64,000 nt of DNA from Pseudomonas frederiksbergensis (GCF_003732665.1 NZ_MOBP01000023.1:62001-126000); one strand, 5' to 3'; counted from the first letter of the stretch, positions 1-7,912 are shown. The notes: a model not told the origin generated them from the sequence alone. Numbers and translations: made by a program.

Positions 1-50
1 GCTAACGGGATTTTTGCCGTTAAAGGCATGTAACTCCCCGCGCCAATCCC

Positions 51-141
51 CTGTGGGAGCGGGCTTGCTCGCGAAAGCGGTGTGTCAGTTGCATTAATGT
101 TGACTGGCAAAACGCATTCGCGAGCAAGCCCGCTCCCACAA
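51..141. repeat. REPIN (inverted REP pair, long-spacer form)
   Basis: Two inverted copies of the REP core GTGGGAGCGGGCTTGCTC flank a spacer of about 45 bases that itself carries a TGTCAGT / ACTGGCA-like inverted pair. It lies upstream of the first gene. The same core recurs in many intergenic gaps of this window, which is typical of REP elements mobilised by RAYT transposases in fluorescent pseudomonads. Confidence 0.9.
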
Positions 142-213
142 TGGTTCGGTGTTCTGTAATCCACTTTTGTATACCCCATGCTAGAGTTCTCGGCCCCGAC
201 TCCGGAGCCTGTC

Positions 214-699
214 ATGAGCCTTTTGATCCGCAGCTGCGCAGCCCTGTTGCTGACCCTCAGCCTGCCCCTGTGCGCCGCCCCGGCGCCGATGCATGCGCAG
301 TTCCTGCCGCCGGACGACCTGACCCTGCGTGACGCCGAACCGGAGCAGCAACAACTGCTGCAGGTCACCGATTATTCGGTGGTGGTGGGTAGCCAGCGCC
401 AGTCGACCCAGCAACCGATCCCGGTGACGTCACCGCTGCTGATCCGCCTCAAGGGCAAATCCCTGAACAAGGGCGCGACCATCACTCAGGTGCTGGTCAA
501 TTTCGATGGCGAAAGCAAAAGCCTGAAAAAGCCGATCTACGACGAACAGAGTAAAACGCTGACGCTGTTTTACCCGGTCGCTCAATATCGGGTGGTGATC
601 GATTTGCTGCGTAACGACACGGTGTATTGCCAGTTCCTCAGCTACGCCAACGGCCATGTCTGGGCCGATCTGCACACTGGCGGTGTTCGAGCGCGTTGA
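214..699 (+). CDS. Exported hypothetical protein, 161 residues
   Basis: Function unknown. The chosen ATG has a GGAG ribosome site 7 bases upstream, which an earlier in-frame ATG at 178 lacks. Residues 1-22 form a good Sec signal peptide (Arg at position 6, a Leu/Ala-rich core, then CAA before APAP), so the product is probably periplasmic. The mature part is polar, with beta-type alternation in the second half (TQVLVNFDGESKSL and QYRVVIDLLRND) and a single cysteine near the end. It stands just upstream of the PA4642-like gene on the same strand, the position held by the uncharacterised PA4641 in P. aeruginosa; orthology is inferred from position only. I recognise no domain. Confidence 0.75.
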   Translation: MSLLIRSCAALLLTLSLPLCAAPAPMHAQFLPPDDLTLRDAEPEQQQLLQVTDYSVVVGSQRQSTQQPIPVTSPLLIRLKGKSLNKGATITQVLVNFDGESKSLKKPIYDEQSKTLTLFYPVAQYRVVIDLLRNDTVYCQFLSYANGHVWADLHTGGVRAR

Positions 700-762
700 G
701 CCTTGCGCCCGGAGGGGGGTAAACTGCCCGCCCCGTGAAATGTCTGCGAGCTGGAGTCGGCA

Positions 763-1050
763 ATGCGTAAAGATAAGAAGCAAGTGATTGGTGACGAGAT
801 CGGCGATGAGCAGATCAAACTGTTTCTCGATTTTGAGCCGGTCGACGCCACTTCGCCCTCCCTGCACAAACTGATCAAGGCCTATCGCGGCCTGCGGATC
901 GATGACTTCGAGCGATTCCTGGCGTTCTTCGTCGAGGCCGGTTTCGACCTGGACGGCAAGGATGAGCACGGCAATGATTTTGTCGCGGTGATCAAGGATC
1001 AGCGCAATGCGGCCGAGTACATCGAGTTGATTGCCAAGGCTCGCGGTTAA
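763..1050 (+). CDS. PA4642-family small acidic protein
   Basis: A conserved Pseudomonas protein of 95 residues with no established function. It is soluble, acidic and without a signal peptide. It begins with the lysine-rich stretch MRKDKKQ, followed by an acidic region (GDEIGDEQIKLFLDFEP), and contains a helical part with DDFERFLAFFVEAGFDLDGKDEHG. A GGAG ribosome site stands 8 bases before the ATG. Downstream is a shared terminator and then mqo on the opposite strand, the arrangement of PA4642 and mqoB (PA4640) in P. aeruginosa. The family call rests on recall of this sequence type and on the neighbourhood. Confidence 0.75.
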   Translation: MRKDKKQVIGDEIGDEQIKLFLDFEPVDATSPSLHKLIKAYRGLRIDDFERFLAFFVEAGFDLDGKDEHGNDFVAVIKDQRNAAEYIELIAKARG

Positions 1051-1081
1051 TTCCAGATACACCGGTTGTTTGTGCTGGCCC

Positions 1082-1147
1082 CTTCGCGAGCAAGCCCACT
1101 CCCACATTAGACCGCGATCCACTGTGGGAGCGGGCTTGCTCGCGAAG
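1082..1147. repeat. REPIN (short-spacer form)
   Basis: Convergent REP pair: TTCGCGAGCAAGCCC...CCCAC, a spacer of about 18 bases, then GTGGGAGCGGGCTTGC...GCGAA. It lies between the PA4642-like stop codon and the bidirectional terminator. Confidence 0.9.
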
Positions 1148-1196
1148 AGGCCGGCACAAACACTGATGATCTTGGATCATCCGTTTCACCGGCCAT

Positions 1197-1236
1197 AAAA
1201 AAACGCCCCGCTCTCACTGAGAACGGGGCGTTTTTT
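1197..1236. terminator. Bidirectional rho-independent terminator
   Basis: The stem ACGCCCCG / CGGGGCGT is flanked by an A-run on the left and a T-run on the right, so it can end transcription of the PA4642-like gene from the left and of mqo from the right. Confidence 0.9.
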
Positions 1237-1247
1237 GCGGGGCCGAA

Positions 1248-2756
1248 TCAAGCGTAGCTTTCGGTCTCGTTACTGGCTTCAACCAGTTCCAGGGCGACGT
1301 TGTTGTGCGCATTGATCTTGCGATACAGCGCCGCGTCGGTTTCCAGGACTTTTTCCCGGGCCGGGAAGATTTCCGCCAGTTTCGCTGCCCACTCACCGGA
1401 CGCTTTGTTCGGGAAGCATTTCTCGATCAGCTCCAGCATGATCGAAACGGTCACCGAAGCACCTGGCGAAGCGCCGAGCAGTGCTGCCAAAGAACCGTCC
1501 TTGGCCGCGACCAGTTCGGTGCCGAACTGCAGAACGCCGCCCTTTTTCGGGTCTTTCTTGATGATCTGCACCCGTTGGCCAGCCACTTCCAGGCGCCAGT
1601 CTTCGGCTTTCGCTTGCGGGTAGAAGCGACGCAGGGATTCCAGGCGTTGCTCCATCGACTGCATCACTTCGCTGACCAGGTACTTGGTCAGGTCCATGTT
1701 GTTTTTTGCCACGGCCAGCATCGGGCCGATGTTGCCGGCGCGAACCGACAGCGGCAGGTCCATGAAGGAGCCGTGCTTGAGGAACTTGGTGGTGAAACCG
1801 GCGTACGGCCCGAACAGCAGGGACTTGTTGCCATCGACCACGCGGGTGTCCAGGTGCGGCACGGACATCGGTGGCGAACCTACTGCAGCCTGGCTGTAGA
1901 CCTTGGCCTGGTGATGCTTGACCACTTCCGGGTTGTCGCAACGCAGCCACTGGCCGCTGATCGGGAAGCCGCCGAAGCCTTTGCTTTCTTCAATGCCCGA
2001 GGCTTGCAGCAATGGCAATGCCGCGCCGCCCGCGCCGAGGAAGACGAACTTGGCGTCGACTTCACGGGTGTTGCCGCTGTTCACGTCCTTGATGCTGACG
2101 GTCCAGCCGCCGTTGTTGCGCTTGAGGCCGGTGACGCGCTTGCAGTACTTGACCTGGGCATCGGGTGCGCTGGTCAGGTGCTTGAGCAATTGGTTGGTCA
2201 GGGCGCCGAAGTTGACGTCGGTGCCGTTCATCACGCGTGTGGCAGCGAGGACTTCGTCCGGCGAGCGGCCCGGCATCATCAGCGGCATCCACTCGGCCAT
2301 CTTGGCCTTGTCTTCGGTGTATTCCATGTCGGCGAAGGCGTGGTGCTTGCTCAGCACGTTGAAGCGTGACTTGAGGAAGGACACGCCGCTGTCGCCCTGC
2401 ACGAAGCTCAGGTGCGGCACCGGGCTGATGAAGGATTTGCACGAGCCGAAGGTGCCTTTCTTGGTCAGGTACGACCAGAACTGCTTCGACACTTCGAACT
2501 GGGTGTTGATGTGCACGGCTTTCTTGATGTCGACGGTGCCGTCGGCGGCCTGGGGCGTGTAGTTGAGCTCACACAGCCCGGCGTGACCGGTCCCGGCGTT
2601 GTTCCACGGGTTGGAACTCTCCGCGGCACCCGAATCCATCAGCTCGACGACTTCCAGCTTGATCGCGGGGTCGAGCTCTTTGAGCAGTACAGCGAGGGTG
2701 GCACTCATGATGCCGGCCCCTACGAGTACTACGTCGACTGCTTCGTTATGCGCCAT
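1248..2756 (-). CDS. mqo: Malate:quinone oxidoreductase
   Basis: FAD-dependent, membrane-associated enzyme that oxidises L-malate to oxaloacetate and passes electrons to the quinone pool, serving the TCA cycle and respiration. At 502 residues it has the usual family length. The N-terminus carries the FAD dinucleotide-binding motif VVLVGAGIMSATLAVLL (about residues 9-25), and the family motifs SNPWNNAGTGHAGLCELNY and GPYAGFTTKFLK are present. A GGAG site precedes the ATG. The position beside the PA4642-like gene points to the mqoB type of P. aeruginosa. The gene is monocistronic: it ends at a shared terminator and is preceded by a 735-base non-coding gap. Confidence 0.97.
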   Translation of the reverse strand: MAHNEAVDVVLVGAGIMSATLAVLLKELDPAIKLEVVELMDSGAAESSNPWNNAGTGHAGLCELNYTPQAADGTVDIKKAVHINTQFEVSKQFWSYLTKKGTFGSCKSFISPVPHLSFVQGDSGVSFLKSRFNVLSKHHAFADMEYTEDKAKMAEWMPLMMPGRSPDEVLAATRVMNGTDVNFGALTNQLLKHLTSAPDAQVKYCKRVTGLKRNNGGWTVSIKDVNSGNTREVDAKFVFLGAGGAALPLLQASGIEESKGFGGFPISGQWLRCDNPEVVKHHQAKVYSQAAVGSPPMSVPHLDTRVVDGNKSLLFGPYAGFTTKFLKHGSFMDLPLSVRAGNIGPMLAVAKNNMDLTKYLVSEVMQSMEQRLESLRRFYPQAKAEDWRLEVAGQRVQIIKKDPKKGGVLQFGTELVAAKDGSLAALLGASPGASVTVSIMLELIEKCFPNKASGEWAAKLAEIFPAREKVLETDAALYRKINAHNNVALELVEASNETESYA

Positions 2757-3492
2757 TTAACGCGTCTCCAAAATCTGCAGCACCAAATTGTCGGCATAGC
2801 TGCCAGGAGTGAGGGGCGTGTCAGTGATGCCCCAGTTACCCATGGCCAGGATCGCCATGTCCGAATCTTCGCAATTTTTCGCAACTTCGACGGACGCTAC
2901 CGGCCGGGCCTATGAGTCCTATGAACTCATTTCAGCACACGACTGGCAATTCGACTTATGGTCGAGACATCCGTTTGTGCAACCAAATCCGTAGCGGACA
3001 GGCTTCAGGCTCCGGTATTTGAAGCGTACCCGGTCCTGTGTCGTTGGGCTGTTTCAGACGCTAATGGTGCATGTTCAGACGCAAAACTATTCATTTGCTC
3101 GCCACACTCTTGTGAAGTTGTGAAAACCCGTTTTTTTCACGCTCTTTTGAAGACGTGAACCTCAAAAAAGGGCTGTCCCAGCCTGGCACCGTGCCCGGAT
3201 GGATTGCCGTCATGGGATACATGACCGGCAAAACGGGCAAACAGCTCAGTGACCGAGCGTAATGACAGCTCTGCAGATTCGCGAAAAGTGGGGTATTGCT
3301 CAGGGAACAGCAAGCACGCCAGCTTCACTCGATCTGTGTGGGCGGCTCTCTGTGGGCGGTGCGGGGTGCCAATACCGGGGCATTGACGATGCTGCGAGGC
3401 CCGATCAGGAGACGTCCTTATAATCGGGGGGAGATTGTAACTAAGAAACGCAGGGAAATGGTCGTGAATAATGACTTTTATTAGCCGTCCGG
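2757..3492. other. 735-base intergenic region upstream of mqo
   Basis: No convincing gene is visible; the short open frames here have no ribosome sites. It must hold the mqo promoter on the minus strand, but I cannot pick a clear -35/-10 pair. Three small structures stand out: ATGAGT-N7-ACTCAT at 2912-2930, two direct copies of TTCAGACGC at 3053 and 3074 (21 bases apart, about two helical turns), and an A/T-rich hairpin GTGAAAA / TTTTCAC near 3119-3139. A lone TTATAAT at 3418-3424 has no matching -35. Confidence 0.6.
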
Positions 3493-3726
3493 TCAGATGG
3501 ACAACAGCGCTTGTACCCGTGAGCGAGGCTGTTGCTGCCTGACGCGGGCGCTTGGGGGCAGGGGCTGGTGCAGCCAGTTCAGGCGGATTTCTTCGATTTC
3601 GACCCAGCCATCGCCCATGGGCTGGAGGCTGCACTGCTTGAACGCCTGGCAATGGCCATTGCGGTCGAGCAGGGCGAAGCTGCGGTGCAGCGGGCGTGGC
3701 GCGAACAACGAGATCAGATAACGCAT
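3493..3726 (-). CDS. Small conserved Pseudomonas hypothetical protein, 77 residues
   Basis: Unknown function. The internal ATG at 3726 is preferred over the one at 3783 because an AAGG ribosome site sits about 8 bases upstream. The product starts MRYLISLFAPRPLHRSFALL and ends with a basic, Gln/Arg-rich tail (RVRQQQPRSRVQALLSI). It has one weak hydrophobic N-terminal stretch and no clear signal cleavage site. I recall similar short proteins in other pseudomonads but no named domain. Confidence 0.65.
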   Translation of the reverse strand: MRYLISLFAPRPLHRSFALLDRNGHCQAFKQCSLQPMGDGWVEIEEIRLNWLHQPLPPSARVRQQQPRSRVQALLSI

Positions 3727-3850
3727 GGCGAAGTACCTTGTGGGGTGACTGCTGTGAAGGTTGCCAGCAGGCCGTGACGCCAACGTGTATGGGCGGTTAC
3801 AGCTGTGTGACAGGAACCGGCTCGTGCGGGGTTTGTCAGAGATTTCAGCA

Positions 3851-3879
3851 ATCGTTGCGAGACCCTAGTTCGCGACGAT
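3851..3879. promoter_or_regulatory. Inverted repeat in the promoter region of the YajG-like gene
   Basis: ATCGTTGCGA and TCGCGACGAT form 10-base arms with one mismatch around a 9-base centre. A TATACT hexamer at 3890-3895 could serve as the -10, so the repeat would cover the -35 region. It looks like an operator rather than a terminator because no T-run follows. Confidence 0.4.
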
Positions 3880-3931
3880 GGCCCACCGCTATACTGCCGG
3901 CCTGTTTGTGCCTGATTCTGGAGAGAAGAGC

Positions 3932-4516
3932 ATGTTGCAACGCCTGTTGTTCGGTTTGATCACTGTGACCAGTTTGACCCTGGTTGGCTGCGCCCACAGC
4001 CCGCAACAACTGAACCCGGAACCGAAGCTGACCACTCAGCTGGCCCCGGTTGGCCATGGCCAGCAAGTGGTGGTGCGCGTGGTGGACGGTCGTCCGTCGC
4101 CAACCCTGGGCACCCGTGGCGGTCTGTACCCTGAGACCAGCGCGATCACCGTGCAGGGCGCGCAGATTCTGCCGAAGCTGCAGGCCCAGGCCGAAGCGGC
4201 CGTGCGTTTGCTGGGTTTCACCCCGGTGTCCAACGGCATGAACGCGCCGCAGTTGACGGTGACCCTGGCCGAGCTGAAGTATCAGTCGCCTAAAGAAGGC
4301 ATGTACGTGACTGAAGCCACCATCGGCGCGACCTTCCGCTCCGATGTGCAGAACGCCAACCGTCGCTACAGCGGTCGCTACGGTGCCTCCCTGGACCAGC
4401 GTTTCGGCATGGCGCCGAACCAGGAAACCAACACCAAACTGGTCAGCGATGTATTGAGCGATGCCCTGACGCGCCTGTTCAAGGACCCGACCGTGGGTCA
4501 GATTCTCGGCGAATAA
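3932..4516 (+). CDS. YajG-family lipoprotein
   Basis: Predicted lipoprotein of 194 residues. The start at 3932 follows a GGAG site and gives a proper lipoprotein signal: MLQRLLFGLITVTSLTLVGC, with the lipobox LVGC and acylated Cys20. The body matches the YajG / PF03923 type (VRVVDGRPSPTLGTRGGLY, then LTVTLAELKYQSP and the C-terminal LVSDVLSDALTRLFKDPTV). YajG proteins have no firmly assigned role; in enterobacteria yajG sits beside ampG, which is not the case here. It is a single gene with its own terminator. Confidence 0.85.
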   Translation: MLQRLLFGLITVTSLTLVGCAHSPQQLNPEPKLTTQLAPVGHGQQVVVRVVDGRPSPTLGTRGGLYPETSAITVQGAQILPKLQAQAEAAVRLLGFTPVSNGMNAPQLTVTLAELKYQSPKEGMYVTEATIGATFRSDVQNANRRYSGRYGASLDQRFGMAPNQETNTKLVSDVLSDALTRLFKDPTVGQILGE

Positions 4517-4531
4517 GCATTCGCGAGAGGC

Positions 4532-4570
4532 AAAAAAGCCCGGGTGCCAGTGATGGCCCCGGGCTTTTTC
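4532..4570 (+). terminator. Rho-independent terminator of the YajG-like gene
   Basis: The stem AAAAGCCCGGG / CCCGGGCTTTT surrounds a 13-base loop, 15 bases after the stop codon. Confidence 0.9.
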
Positions 4571-4606
4571 ATGCCTGCCTATTTCTGTGGGCGAATTCAA
4601 AACCCC

Positions 4607-4697
4607 TGTAGGAGCGAGGCTTGCCCGCGAAGGCGGCGTATCAGTCAATAATCATGTAGCTGACACACCGCTTTCGCGGGCAAGCCTCGCTCCTACA
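4607..4697. repeat. REPIN, divergent core (TGTAGGAGCGAGGCTTGCC)
   Basis: An inverted pair in the long-spacer layout seen at 51-141, but with the variant core GTAGGAGCGAGGCTTGCCCG in place of the common one. The spacer still carries a TATCAGT / ACACACC-type inner pairing. It belongs to a related REP subfamily. Confidence 0.8.
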
Positions 4698-4711
4698 AAG
4701 GTTCGTCGGGG

Positions 4712-4918
4712 TCAGGCGGCTTGGGAGTAGAAATCCAGCACACTCACGCCCGTCAGCAAATCCGTCTCGGGCAAATCCGCATGTTGATGCCCGCCCAGTG
4801 CGCAATACACCAGCCAGTGGCGGTCCTGGACGTTGAAGGCGAGGCTTCCGACGAGGTTCTGCTGTTCGTCGCTTTGGGCGATGAGGTAGAGGCGGTCCTG
4901 GTTTTCGGCGTGCAGCAT
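4712..4918 (-). CDS. Small hypothetical protein, 68 residues
   Basis: Unknown cytoplasmic protein. The start at 4918 is preferred over an upstream ATG at 5068 because the longer form would cover the leader of the divergent gene; its ribosome site is weak (CTGAG about 10 bases upstream). It begins MLHAENQDRLYLIAQSDEQQ and contains VGSLAFNVQDRHWLVYCALG, suggesting a small alpha/beta domain. The REP pair lies immediately downstream. Confidence 0.55.
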   Translation of the reverse strand: MLHAENQDRLYLIAQSDEQQNLVGSLAFNVQDRHWLVYCALGGHQHADLPETDLLTGVSVLDFYSQAA

Positions 4919-5091
4919 GGTGTGCTCAGTGTCGGTTTCGAGGGGCGACAGACTGGCGCATTCAGATGACGATGCCGTGACGCCGGACAGGAATCGGCCA
5001 AGTGGTTCGTTTTTTGTCACCCGCTTTCGGTAGAATCCGCGCCGCAGTCGTCGGCCGGCGTCTGCCACCCGAGTTTTGCCCGAGGTCCGAG

Positions 5092-5376
5092 ATGTCGTTG
5101 CATTTGATTTCGTTGTTTACCAACCATCCCGCCAAGTTGATCAACCTGCTGGCCTTGCTGTTGGCGTTTCCCGGTAGTTGGCTGCTGCACGCCACCCGTC
5201 GTCGCGAACAACGGGCGCAGGCGGTGCTTGAGGCGGCGACCCAGAACCGTCGGGTCGATGATTCGATGTTGATGCTCGATGGCGCCACCCAGCGCATGAA
5301 CCGGTTTTTCTACCGCTTCGGCTTTGCCTGCCTGGGTGTGGCGTTGGTCGTGTCGTGGATCAGCACCCGGTTTTGA
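5092..5376 (+). CDS. Small membrane protein, two predicted transmembrane segments
   Basis: A 94-residue protein of unknown function. GAGG stands 6 bases before the ATG at 5092. The first hydrophobic segment (LINLLALLLAFPGSWLL, about residues 16-32) is followed by a basic, charged middle (HATRRREQRAQAVLEAATQNRR), and a second segment (FGFACLGVALVVSWIS) ends near the C-terminus. The positive-inside rule places the charged middle in the cytoplasm and both ends outside. No named family was recognised. Confidence 0.65.
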   Translation: MSLHLISLFTNHPAKLINLLALLLAFPGSWLLHATRRREQRAQAVLEAATQNRRVDDSMLMLDGATQRMNRFFYRFGFACLGVALVVSWISTRF

Positions 5377-5392
5377 GTCTTTAAAAGCAAAA

Positions 5393-5464
5393 GATCGCAG
5401 CCTTCGGCAGCTCCTACAGGGTGAACACAAATCCCATGTAGGAGCTGCCGAAGGCTGCGATCTT
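5393..5464. repeat. Palindromic intergenic repeat, GCAGCCTTCGGCAGC family
   Basis: Near-perfect inverted arms (GATCGCAGCCTTCGGCAGCT on the left) flank a 16-base centre. The sequence differs from the REP core elsewhere in the window but is a familiar interspersed palindrome in fluorescent pseudomonads. It lies between two convergent genes and could also weaken read-through. Confidence 0.75.
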
Positions 5465-5474
5465 TGATCTTGCT

Positions 5475-6641
5475 TTAAAGCGGCAACCCCGCCTTCACCC
5501 GATACTGATTGCGCACCGGCGTCGCATATTGCAGCACCAGGAACGGACGATGCTCCTCAGGGCAAGCTTCCAGCCGGCGCTGCCACTCCTCCTGAGCCTT
5601 GGCCAGTTCATCCGCCGCAAACACTTCGGCAGCTTTGGGCACCTGCAACTGCGGATCAGCATCCTTCCACTGCGCATAAGCCAGGTAGTGCACCGGGAAT
5701 AACCGGTAACCGCCGAGGATCTGCTTGTCCATCTCGATCGCCAATTGCTTGGTGTCGTCGAACAACTCGGTGATCGGCGCGGCGAAGTTCACGTGGACCC
5801 GGCCCTTGTAGCCGGTGATGCCCTTGGCAATGCTCACGTCGTCCTCGCCCGGCACTTTGCTGTAGCTGCCGGTGGTGGCGCGGATGAACAGTTCACGGGC
5901 CTTGGCCTGGTCGCACGGGTCGTATTCGTAGCTGATCGACACCGGGGTCACGTTCAGCGACTGGATGACTTCGCCGAACGGCTCGTCCTTGCGGCTCATG
6001 TGGAACATCTTGAGGATCGCCGACTCGGTGCGGTCGTCGCCGTCCTTGGCCCGGCCTTCGGCCTGGGCGATCCAGATCGAGGCGCAATCGTTGCGGATCG
6101 AGTGGTTGATGTAGGCCGACAGCAACTGGTAAGCGGCCATTTTCTCGCGGCGACCGGTGATCGAACGGTGCACGATGAAGCTCTTGTTCAAACGCATCAA
6201 ATCGCTGACAAACGGCTTTTGCAGCAGGTTGTCGCCGATGGCGATTCGCGGGGTCGGCAGGCCGGCGTGGTACACGGCATAGTTGACGAAGGCCGGGTCC
6301 ATCACGATATCGCGGTGGTTGGCGATAAACAGGTAGGCGCTGCCGGACTTGAACTGCTCGACACCGGTGTAGGTAACACCGTCGGTGGCGCGCTCGATGG
6401 TGTGGTCGACGTACACTTCGACTTTGTCTTGCAACGTGGCCACCGAGTGGACGTCGGCGAACTCACGGCGCAGCCGATGAGCTATAAGAGGCTTTAGCAT
6501 CCAGCCGAAGGCACCGGCGTAACGCGGGAAGCGGAAGTGGATGAGGATGTCTAGAAATGCCTTGTCGCCGAGCAGCCGGTCCAGCACTGCAGGGACTTCG
6601 CTGTCGTCGTAAGGTCGGATGGCATCGAATTCGCCCATCAT
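5475..6641 (-). CDS. Glycerolipid acyltransferase-like protein (PlsC fold)
   Basis: Probable acyltransferase of 388 residues acting on a glycerolipid or related acceptor at the inner membrane face. The catalytic block reads FIANHRDIVMDPAFVNYAV (about residues 105-123), followed by the acceptor-site type IWIAQAEGRAKDGD (about 189-202). The His109 to Asp115 gap holds five residues instead of the four of the classic HX4D motif; I recall the NHRDIV(L/M)D form as a subfamily feature. There is no obvious transmembrane helix. Annotation tools usually call such proteins 1-acyl-glycerol-3-phosphate acyltransferase, but the length and motif make that substrate uncertain. Confidence 0.75.
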   Translation of the reverse strand: MMGEFDAIRPYDDSEVPAVLDRLLGDKAFLDILIHFRFPRYAGAFGWMLKPLIAHRLRREFADVHSVATLQDKVEVYVDHTIERATDGVTYTGVEQFKSGSAYLFIANHRDIVMDPAFVNYAVYHAGLPTPRIAIGDNLLQKPFVSDLMRLNKSFIVHRSITGRREKMAAYQLLSAYINHSIRNDCASIWIAQAEGRAKDGDDRTESAILKMFHMSRKDEPFGEVIQSLNVTPVSISYEYDPCDQAKARELFIRATTGSYSKVPGEDDVSIAKGITGYKGRVHVNFAAPITELFDDTKQLAIEMDKQILGGYRLFPVHYLAYAQWKDADPQLQVPKAAEVFAADELAKAQEEWQRRLEACPEEHRPFLVLQYATPVRNQYRVKAGLPL

Positions 6642-6780
6642 GCTCTCTTGTTAGAAACGGCTAGGGTAAGTAAAGGTTTTGATCGAAAACCAACGGGGCA
6701 CGGTCTGAAAAGGTAGCCAGACAAAAATAGCCCTGCAAATAGACCGGCGATTATACGCACAAGTCACCTGGGAGACCGCG

Positions 6781-6963
6781 ATGCTGGAAAGCGCAGTGTA
6801 TGAATGTCCGTATTGTGGTGAAGAGGTGGAGACGACGGTGGATTTGTCCGGGGGCGATCAGACCTACATCGAGGACTGTCAGGTGTGTTGTCGACCCATT
6901 ACGTTTGTGCTGCAGGTTCACGAAGATGAATGGCATCTCGAAGTCTTCAGCGAAAACGAGTGA
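6781..6963 (+). CDS. CPXCG-motif cysteine-rich protein
   Basis: A 60-residue zinc-ribbon type protein. It carries CPYCG at residues 9-13 and a second CQVCC cluster near residues 33-37, the pattern of the CPXCG family (PF14255), whose function is not known. The ribosome site GGGAG precedes the ATG. It lies 9 bases before a DUF2007 gene, so the two are probably co-transcribed. Confidence 0.9.
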   Translation: MLESAVYECPYCGEEVETTVDLSGGDQTYIEDCQVCCRPITFVLQVHEDEWHLEVFSENE

Positions 6964-6972
6964 GGGGTGCAT

Positions 6973-7233
6973 ATGCAACGAATCTACGAACCGGAAAACC
7001 TGATGGAAGGTGAGTTGCTGCAAGGAATGCTGGCCAGCGAGGGCATCGAAGCGCATCTGGTGGGGCGGGATTTGCTTGGCGGCACCGGCGAATTGCCGAT
7101 CTACGGCTTGCTGGGGTTGTCGGTGGATAACGACCAGGCTGAATACGCTCGGGAGCTGATCACCGCCTACAATGCCGCGCTGCCGATGCCCGGCGATGAA
7201 CCGGACAGTTTCCCCGGCACCCTGGTCTGTTAG
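6973..7233 (+). CDS. DUF2007 putative signal-transducing protein
   Basis: An 86-residue protein of the DUF2007 type: it begins MQRIYEPENLMEGELLQGML and contains the EGIEAHLVG and the GLLGLSVDNDQAEYARELI elements of a small alpha/beta, P-II-like fold. The ATG at 6973 is preferred to a GTG six bases upstream because GAGGGG is then correctly spaced. It follows the CPXCG gene closely. A regulatory role is only inferred from the fold family. Confidence 0.8.
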   Translation: MQRIYEPENLMEGELLQGMLASEGIEAHLVGRDLLGGTGELPIYGLLGLSVDNDQAEYARELITAYNAALPMPGDEPDSFPGTLVC

Positions 7234-7268
7234 GCTGACGTTCGTTTGATCAAGAGTCGTGTTGCCCC

Positions 7269-7892
7269 ATGTGTGGACGTTATGCCCTGTTTCGCTGGAA
7301 CCCCGCCTTCGCGGCCCTGCCTGGCTTCCCCGCCGATCAGCAGGCCCAGTGGAATATTTCTCCCAACGATTCAGTATTGATGCTGCGTGCCGGTGCCGAC
7401 GGTCAGCGCGAACTGGCCCGTGCCCGCTGGGGCCTGACGCCGCCGTGGCTGACCGACTTGTCGCGCACTCCGGCCCACGCCCGGGCCGAAACCGTGGCCG
7501 AACAGCCGATGTTTCGCCAGGCCCTGCGCGAGCGCCGTTGCCTGCTGCCAGCCAATGGTTTCTACGAATGGCGCGGCACCACGCGCAAGCGCCCGTATTG
7601 GCTGACACCGGGGGAGGGCTCGGCGCTGTTTTTCGCGGCGATCTGGGAAGCGTATCCGGTGCAGGAGCAGGTGTGGCTGAGCACCGCAGTGATCACGCAA
7701 CCGGCGGCGAGTCAGCGCCGGCCGTTGATTCTCGATGAGGCAGGGCAGGCCGCGTGGCTTGATCCCGAGACGCCGTTGCATGTGTTGCAGGGGTTGCTGG
7801 CCAGTGAGCCCGCCGCGTTGCGCGAACGGGTGTTGGCGAATCTGGTGAATGATCCGAAGCTCAATGGGCCGGAGTGTATTACCCCGGGTTGA
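7269..7892 (+). CDS. SRAP-domain (YedK/HMCES-like) protein, active-site variant
   Basis: SRAP proteins shield abasic sites in single-stranded DNA by forming a thiazolidine link through Cys2. Here, in 207 residues, the N-terminus is MCGRYALF (Cys2 exposed after Met removal), SPND and RWGLTPPW follow, and Glu100 lies in CLLPANGFYEW. The C-terminal VNDPKLNGPECITP is also typical. Two of the four residues known from E. coli YedK are changed: the Asn75 position is His70 (AHARAET instead of NARVET), and the segment that holds His160 is shortened to QPAASQRRPLIL, with no histidine. It may bind abasic DNA but release it differently. It is a single gene, followed by a REP pair. Confidence 0.88.
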   Translation: MCGRYALFRWNPAFAALPGFPADQQAQWNISPNDSVLMLRAGADGQRELARARWGLTPPWLTDLSRTPAHARAETVAEQPMFRQALRERRCLLPANGFYEWRGTTRKRPYWLTPGEGSALFFAAIWEAYPVQEQVWLSTAVITQPAASQRRPLILDEAGQAAWLDPETPLHVLQGLLASEPAALRERVLANLVNDPKLNGPECITPG

Positions 7893-7912
7893 TGGGTTTT
7901 CTGTGCTGCCGT

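Noticed and set aside
51..141. Repeated palindromes as a possible CRISPR array
   Set aside because: The repeats are inverted pairs scattered one per gap over tens of kilobases, with no regular direct repeats or spacers and no cas genes.
3296..3484. 62-codon frame and TTATAAT box in the gap before the 77-residue protein
   Set aside because: No usable -35 or ribosome site, and no downstream gene on that strand.
5002..5091. Upstream ATG extension of the two-helix membrane protein
   Set aside because: The added residues overlap leader sequence and lack a ribosome site; the ATG at 5092 has GAGG at good distance.
5393..5464. Inverted repeat as a rho-independent terminator
   Set aside because: No T-run at either end, and the sequence is a common interspersed palindrome; listed as a repeat.
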